This document shows positions 39,632-42,759 of a DNA stretch of 42,759 bases, piece by piece. Position 1 is the first letter of the stretch. The number at the start of each line of letters is the position of its first letter. A model generated the notes under the pieces. The model ran no database searches and was not told where the DNA came from. It saw only the letters and a list, made by a program, of their open reading frames with translations. Both the position numbers and the translations under genes were made by a program. The stretch covers positions 1 through 42,759 of the forward strand of contig JAHHRH010000009.1 in the NCBI GenBank assembly GCA_020025915.1, given 5' to 3'. This DNA is from Sutterella sp. (GTDB taxonomy: Bacteria > Pseudomonadota > Gammaproteobacteria > Burkholderiales > Burkholderiaceae_F).

Positions 39632-42049
39632 ATGCTGTTTACTGAAGAGTGGCTGCGCCAATACGTCAATCCCCAGCTGAGCACCGATGAGCTCGCCGAA
39701 ACGTTGACGATGGCTGGTCTTGAGGTCGAAGAAGTCACGTCTGTGGCGCCTGCCTTTACGGGTGTCGTGGTAGCTGAAGTGTTGACGTGCCGCGACCATG
39801 AAAATTCTGATCACCTCCATGTCTGCGAAGTGAATGCTGGCACAGGTGAAGTGCTTCAAATCGTATGCGGTGCGCCAAACGTGCGTGCTGGGATTAAGGT
39901 GGCTTGCGCCACGATTGGTGCCGTGTTACCGGGTGACTTCAAGATCAAGAAGTCTAAGCTTCGTGGTGTGGTGTCGATGGGTATGCTTTGCTCTGCGCGT
40001 GAATTGGGTACGAGCGAAGACCATAACGGTATCTGGATTCTTCCGGATGATGCGCCTATTGGTATGTCCATCCGCGAATACGCTCACCTTGACGATGCTC
40101 GTATCGAAATCAAGTTGACGCCGAACCGCGGTGACGCGCTCTCGGTGGTGGGTGTGGCACGTGACTTGCATGCTGTGACAGGTGCTCCTTTGACGTTGCC
40201 GTCGATGGAAGCTGTGGCACCGACCTGCGAATGTCGTTTGCCGGTGAAGGTTGAAGCCCCAGACCTTTGTGGTCGTTTCACGGGTCGTGTGATTCGCGGC
40301 TTGAACGCTAAGGCTGAAACGCCGCAGTGGATGCGCGACCGTTTGGAACGCGCTGGTCTGCGTCATATCTCTGCTTTGGTTGATATTTCCAACTATGTCA
40401 TGCTTGAACAGGGGCGTCCGACGCACTTCTTTGACATGGCCAAGTTGATCGCTGACCATTTGACGGTTCGTTGGGCTCGCAAAGGCGAAAAGCTGACGCT
40501 CTTAAACGAAACGACGGTAGATCTCGATCCGTATTATGGCGTTGTGTGTGATGGTGACAAGCCGTCCTGCATTGCCGGCATTATGGGTGGCGAAGAAAGC
40601 TCGATTTCTGAAGAAACGACGGATCTCTTTATTGAAGCAGCTTTCTGGCATCAGACGGCTATCCAGGGTCGTTGCCGTCGTTTGAATTTCTCGACGGACG
40701 CTGCTTATCGCTTTGAACGTGGTGTGGACTTCGGCACCAATGCCGAACACATGGAATACATCACGCGTCTCGTCCTCGAGATCTGCGGCACGGATGCTAC
40801 GCGTGTGGGTCCTGTTGACGACCAGATCGTGAATCTTCCTGAACGTAAGCCTGTGACGATGCGTGTGGCACGTTGCTTGAAGGTGGTGGGTATGGATATT
40901 CCTGTGGAAGCCATGCATAACACCTTTACACGTTTGGGTTTTCAATACACGTTTGATGGTGAAGCCTTCACGGTTCAGGCGCCGACCCATCGCTTTGACA
41001 TTGAGATCGAGGAAGACCTCATCGAAGAAGTCGCCCGCTTGTACGGCTACGAAAAGTTGTCCGATCGTCCGCCATTGGCTCGCATCGCAATGAAGAGCCC
41101 GAAGGAAGCGACGCGCAATGCACATACTCTTCGTCGTGAAATGGCTGTGTTGGGTTACCAGGAATTGATCAACTTCTCCTTTGTGCCTGAAGCCTGGGAA
41201 AAGGACTTTGCGGGTAACGAAGAGCCGATTCGTCTCTTGAACCCGATTGCTTCTCAGTTGTCTGTGATGCGTACGCAGTTGATCGGTGGTTTGGTTGACA
41301 TCCTGAAGTACAACCTTAACCGCAAGGCTGAACGCGTTCGCGTCTTTGAATTGGGTCGCGTCTTCTTTCCTGATCCAGCTGTCCTCGATGGCCCTTGGTC
41401 TGTGAAGGGGGTTCGTCAACCGTCTCATATCGCTGGTCTTGCTTATGGCACAGCGAACGATGTTCAGTGGTCGGTTGAAGCGCGTCGCGTTGACTTCTAT
41501 GACGTCAAGGGTGACGTTGAACGTCTCGTTGCGCCGCTCAAGGCTCGCTTCGTGAAGGAAACATTCCCGGGCTTACATCCAGGCCGCTCTGCCGCCATTT
41601 ATATTGGTGAAAAGCGCGTTGGCTTTATTGGCGAACTGCATCCGAAGGTTGTCCATGACTATGATTTGCCGCATGCGCCGATCGTCTTTGAAGTCGAAGT
41701 GGATCCGCTTTTGATGTTGAGCTTGCCGAAGTATACGCCTGTGAGCAAGTTCCAACCGATGCGCCGCGACATCGCTGTTGTGGTGCCGGCTGATTTCGAA
41801 GTGCAGAAGCTTTTTGACGTCGTGAGCGAAGGTCAGCTTGCTGACGCTCGCCTCGGTGCGCTGACGAGCTTTGAACTCTTTGACCTCTATCGTCCGAAGA
41901 CTGAAGATGGCGCGAACGAAAAGTCCTTGGCTTTCTCGGTTGAACTCAATGCCTTCGGCGAAGAAGCTTTGAACGACCTCGAAGCCGATGGTACAATGCG
42001 CGCGCTCGTCGAAGTGCTCGAACGTGCGGGTGCACGTTTGCGTGGTTAA
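39632..42049 (+). CDS. pheT: Phenylalanyl-tRNA synthetase beta subunit
   Basis: Editing and tRNA-binding subunit, 805 residues: N-terminal MLFTEEWLRQYVNP, EMAP/OB-type tRNA-binding domain (VVVAEVLTCRDHENSDHLHVCEV), B3/B4 editing domain, B5 domain, a degenerate class II core and the C-terminal anticodon-binding domain (KYTPVSKFQPMRRDIAVVV). AAGGA lies 8 bases before the ATG. It overlaps functionally with pheS and the two are translated from one mRNA. Confidence 0.97.
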   Translation: MLFTEEWLRQYVNPQLSTDELAETLTMAGLEVEEVTSVAPAFTGVVVAEVLTCRDHENSDHLHVCEVNAGTGEVLQIVCGAPNVRAGIKVACATIGAVLPGDFKIKKSKLRGVVSMGMLCSARELGTSEDHNGIWILPDDAPIGMSIREYAHLDDARIEIKLTPNRGDALSVVGVARDLHAVTGAPLTLPSMEAVAPTCECRLPVKVEAPDLCGRFTGRVIRGLNAKAETPQWMRDRLERAGLRHISALVDISNYVMLEQGRPTHFFDMAKLIADHLTVRWARKGEKLTLLNETTVDLDPYYGVVCDGDKPSCIAGIMGGEESSISEETTDLFIEAAFWHQTAIQGRCRRLNFSTDAAYRFERGVDFGTNAEHMEYITRLVLEICGTDATRVGPVDDQIVNLPERKPVTMRVARCLKVVGMDIPVEAMHNTFTRLGFQYTFDGEAFTVQAPTHRFDIEIEEDLIEEVARLYGYEKLSDRPPLARIAMKSPKEATRNAHTLRREMAVLGYQELINFSFVPEAWEKDFAGNEEPIRLLNPIASQLSVMRTQLIGGLVDILKYNLNRKAERVRVFELGRVFFPDPAVLDGPWSVKGVRQPSHIAGLAYGTANDVQWSVEARRVDFYDVKGDVERLVAPLKARFVKETFPGLHPGRSAAIYIGEKRVGFIGELHPKVVHDYDLPHAPIVFEVEVDPLLMLSLPKYTPVSKFQPMRRDIAVVVPADFEVQKLFDVVSEGQLADARLGALTSFELFDLYRPKTEDGANEKSLAFSVELNAFGEEALNDLEADGTMRALVEVLERAGARLRG

Positions 42050-42064
42050 TTAACGACTGAGAAT

Positions 42065-42092
42065 ACGGCCGATACGCATCGGTGTCGGCCGT
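42065..42092 (+). terminator. GC-rich hairpin between pheT and ihfA
   Basis: ACGGCCGA and TCGGCCGT arms followed by TTTAAA. It is a weak terminator or a regulatory stem ending 9 bases before the ihfA start, in the place where a ribosome site is expected. Confidence 0.5.
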
Positions 42093-42101
42093 TTAAAGCC
42101 T

Positions 42102-42518
42102 ATGATCAATCATTTCGAAGCGCCGGACCAGTTCGATGCGTTTGACGACCGAGACGTTGATCTAGATGAGGGTACTGAGACGACAGAGGTTTGTTCTAGG
42201 TGCTTAAACAAAGCGGCCATCGCGGATGTGCTTTATGAAAAGTACAAGATCGATCGCGGCAATGGTAAGTGTCTGGCCTCTCAGATCTTTGAGCTCATCA
42301 TTAGTCATCTCAAGGAAGGTCATACGGTTAAGTTGGCTGGCCTCGGTATTTTTTCGGTTAGAGACAAGACGGCACGCCCTGGTCGCAATCTGAAGACAGG
42401 GTCAGTCGTGGTCATTGAGGAGCGCCGAGTGGTGAACTTCCGACCGTCAGGCACACTCAATCGTCGTGTGTCCGATCAACGAGCAGGAAGACCGCCAAAA
42501 AAAAAGCGTTTCATTTAA
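42102..42518 (+). CDS. ihfA: Integration host factor alpha-like protein with unusual termini
   Basis: A DNA-bending HU/IHF-family protein, 138 residues against about 100 in typical IhfA. The core runs from about LNKAAIADVLYEKYKID (residue 35) through the arm RDKTARPGRNLKTG and RRVVNFRPSGTLNRRV. The location directly after pheT is that of ihfA. Unusual parts: an acidic N-terminal extension (residues 6-29 contain many Asp and Glu), a CSRC pair at 31-34, and a basic tail AGRPPKKKRFI resembling an AT-hook. No clear ribosome site precedes ATG 42102, but there is no other ATG near the domain start. The alpha versus HU assignment rests on position and arm sequence. Confidence 0.85.
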   Translation: MINHFEAPDQFDAFDDRDVDLDEGTETTEVCSRCLNKAAIADVLYEKYKIDRGNGKCLASQIFELIISHLKEGHTVKLAGLGIFSVRDKTARPGRNLKTGSVVVIEERRVVNFRPSGTLNRRVSDQRAGRPPKKKRFI

Positions 42519-42550
42519 ATACCGTATTCTAGTTATTTTGAGACGTGCTC

Positions 42551-42579
42551 TTGCTTTTTTGCAAGGGTTAGGATATACT
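42551..42579 (+). promoter_or_regulatory. Promoter of tRNA-Pro
   Basis: TTGCTT (42551-42556) and TATACT (42574-42579) are 17 bases apart; transcription would begin a few bases before the mature tRNA at 42590. Confidence 0.75.
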
Positions 42580-42587
42580 TCAAATCC

Positions 42588-42666
<79 letters not shown>

Positions 42667-42676
42667 AATCCAGGAA

Positions 42677-42711
42677 AAGAGGTAGTTCAATTTGAACTGC
42701 CTCTTTTTTTT
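42677..42711 (+). terminator. Terminator behind tRNA-Pro
   Basis: AGAGG-AGTTCAA and GAACT-CCTCT arms (one mismatch) are followed by eight T. It lies about 10 bases past the tRNA and directly precedes the intron-like sequence. Confidence 0.88.
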
Positions 42712-42714
42712 ATG

Positions 42715-42759
42715 GTGCGCCCAGCGGCGCACGTGTGTTTATGTGGTGAAAGTCCACTG
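42715..42759 (+). mobile_element. 5' end of a probable group II intron, cut by the window edge
   Basis: The sequence starts GTGCGCC, the usual 5' end of bacterial group II introns, and folds as GTGCGCC/GGCGCAC. It continues to a GTGGTGAAAGTCCACTG segment that resembles domain I of many bacterial introns (GGTGAAAGTCC word). It begins 4 bases after the T run of the tRNA-Pro terminator, a place favoured by class C introns. Only 45 bases are visible, so no intron-encoded protein can be checked. Confidence 0.7.

Noticed and set aside
38537..39859. Long open frame on the minus strand opposite pheS
   Set aside because: It lies antisense to a clearly identified synthetase gene, has no recognisable domain or ribosome site, and reflects the codon bias of the plus-strand gene. 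Similar antisense frames opposite iscS (6738-7790), thrS (34360-35376) and pheT (40502-41428) were dropped for the same reason.

Overview
This window looks like the chromosome of a betaproteobacterium of the order Burkholderiales. My best guess is the Sutterellaceae (Sutterella/Parasutterella-like gut anaerobes). This rests on the isc operon order with a low-molecular-weight phosphatase ahead of iscR, the rpfE-recJ-prfB-lysS block, the moderate base composition, and an anaerobe-type gene cluster. The family assignment is inference; no 16S gene is present.

Layout. Positions 1-1600 are accessory: the 3' part of an IS21-family element (istB) with a tandemly duplicated end, then decayed IS110-like remnants. 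Next come tRNA-Asn(GTT) and an aromatic/aspartate aminotransferase on the minus strand, and divergent uvrB. From 5417 to 11808 there is a complete iron-sulfur assembly locus: LMW phosphatase, iscR, iscS, iscU, iscA, hscB, hscA, fdx, iscX. Two tandem IscR-like operators overlap the iscR promoter, a hairpin lies before iscU, and a terminator-like stem lies between iscA and hscB. Convergent to it (11901-15141) is a five-gene cluster that resembles the orange-protein (ORP) clusters of strict anaerobes: a DUF134-NifX fusion, two ferredoxin-containing MinD/Mrp-type ATPases, a NifX/ORP-like protein and a small protein of unknown function.

A TetR-type regulator with a 220-residue disordered N-terminal extension follows, convergent with a minus-strand block: rpfE-like, recJ, prfB (with the classic programmed +1 frameshift), lysS and a Nudix hydrolase. 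Plus-strand genes then encode LolC/E and LolD (lipoprotein export), TatD, a tandem-ACT protein with a DUF711/UPF0210 partner, an autotransporter and monofunctional RelA.

From 33175 to the end is the translation cluster: tRNA-Val(GAC), thrS, infC, rpmI, rplT, pheS, pheT, ihfA, tRNA-Pro(GGG). A YjiH/YjiG-type membrane-protein pair is inserted between rplT and pheS. The most interesting regulatory signal is directly upstream of thrS: a 14-codon leader ORF with three consecutive Thr codons, a protector hairpin, a potential 10-bp antiterminator and a strong terminator. Together these form a textbook transcription attenuator, and the transcript appears to be shared with tRNA-Val. infC appears to start with AUA. 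The ihfA product has an acidic N-terminal extension and an AT-hook-like tail. The last 45 bases look like the 5' end of a group II intron placed just behind the tRNA-Pro terminator.

All identifications are from reading the sequence by eye; no database search, alignment program or folding program was run.
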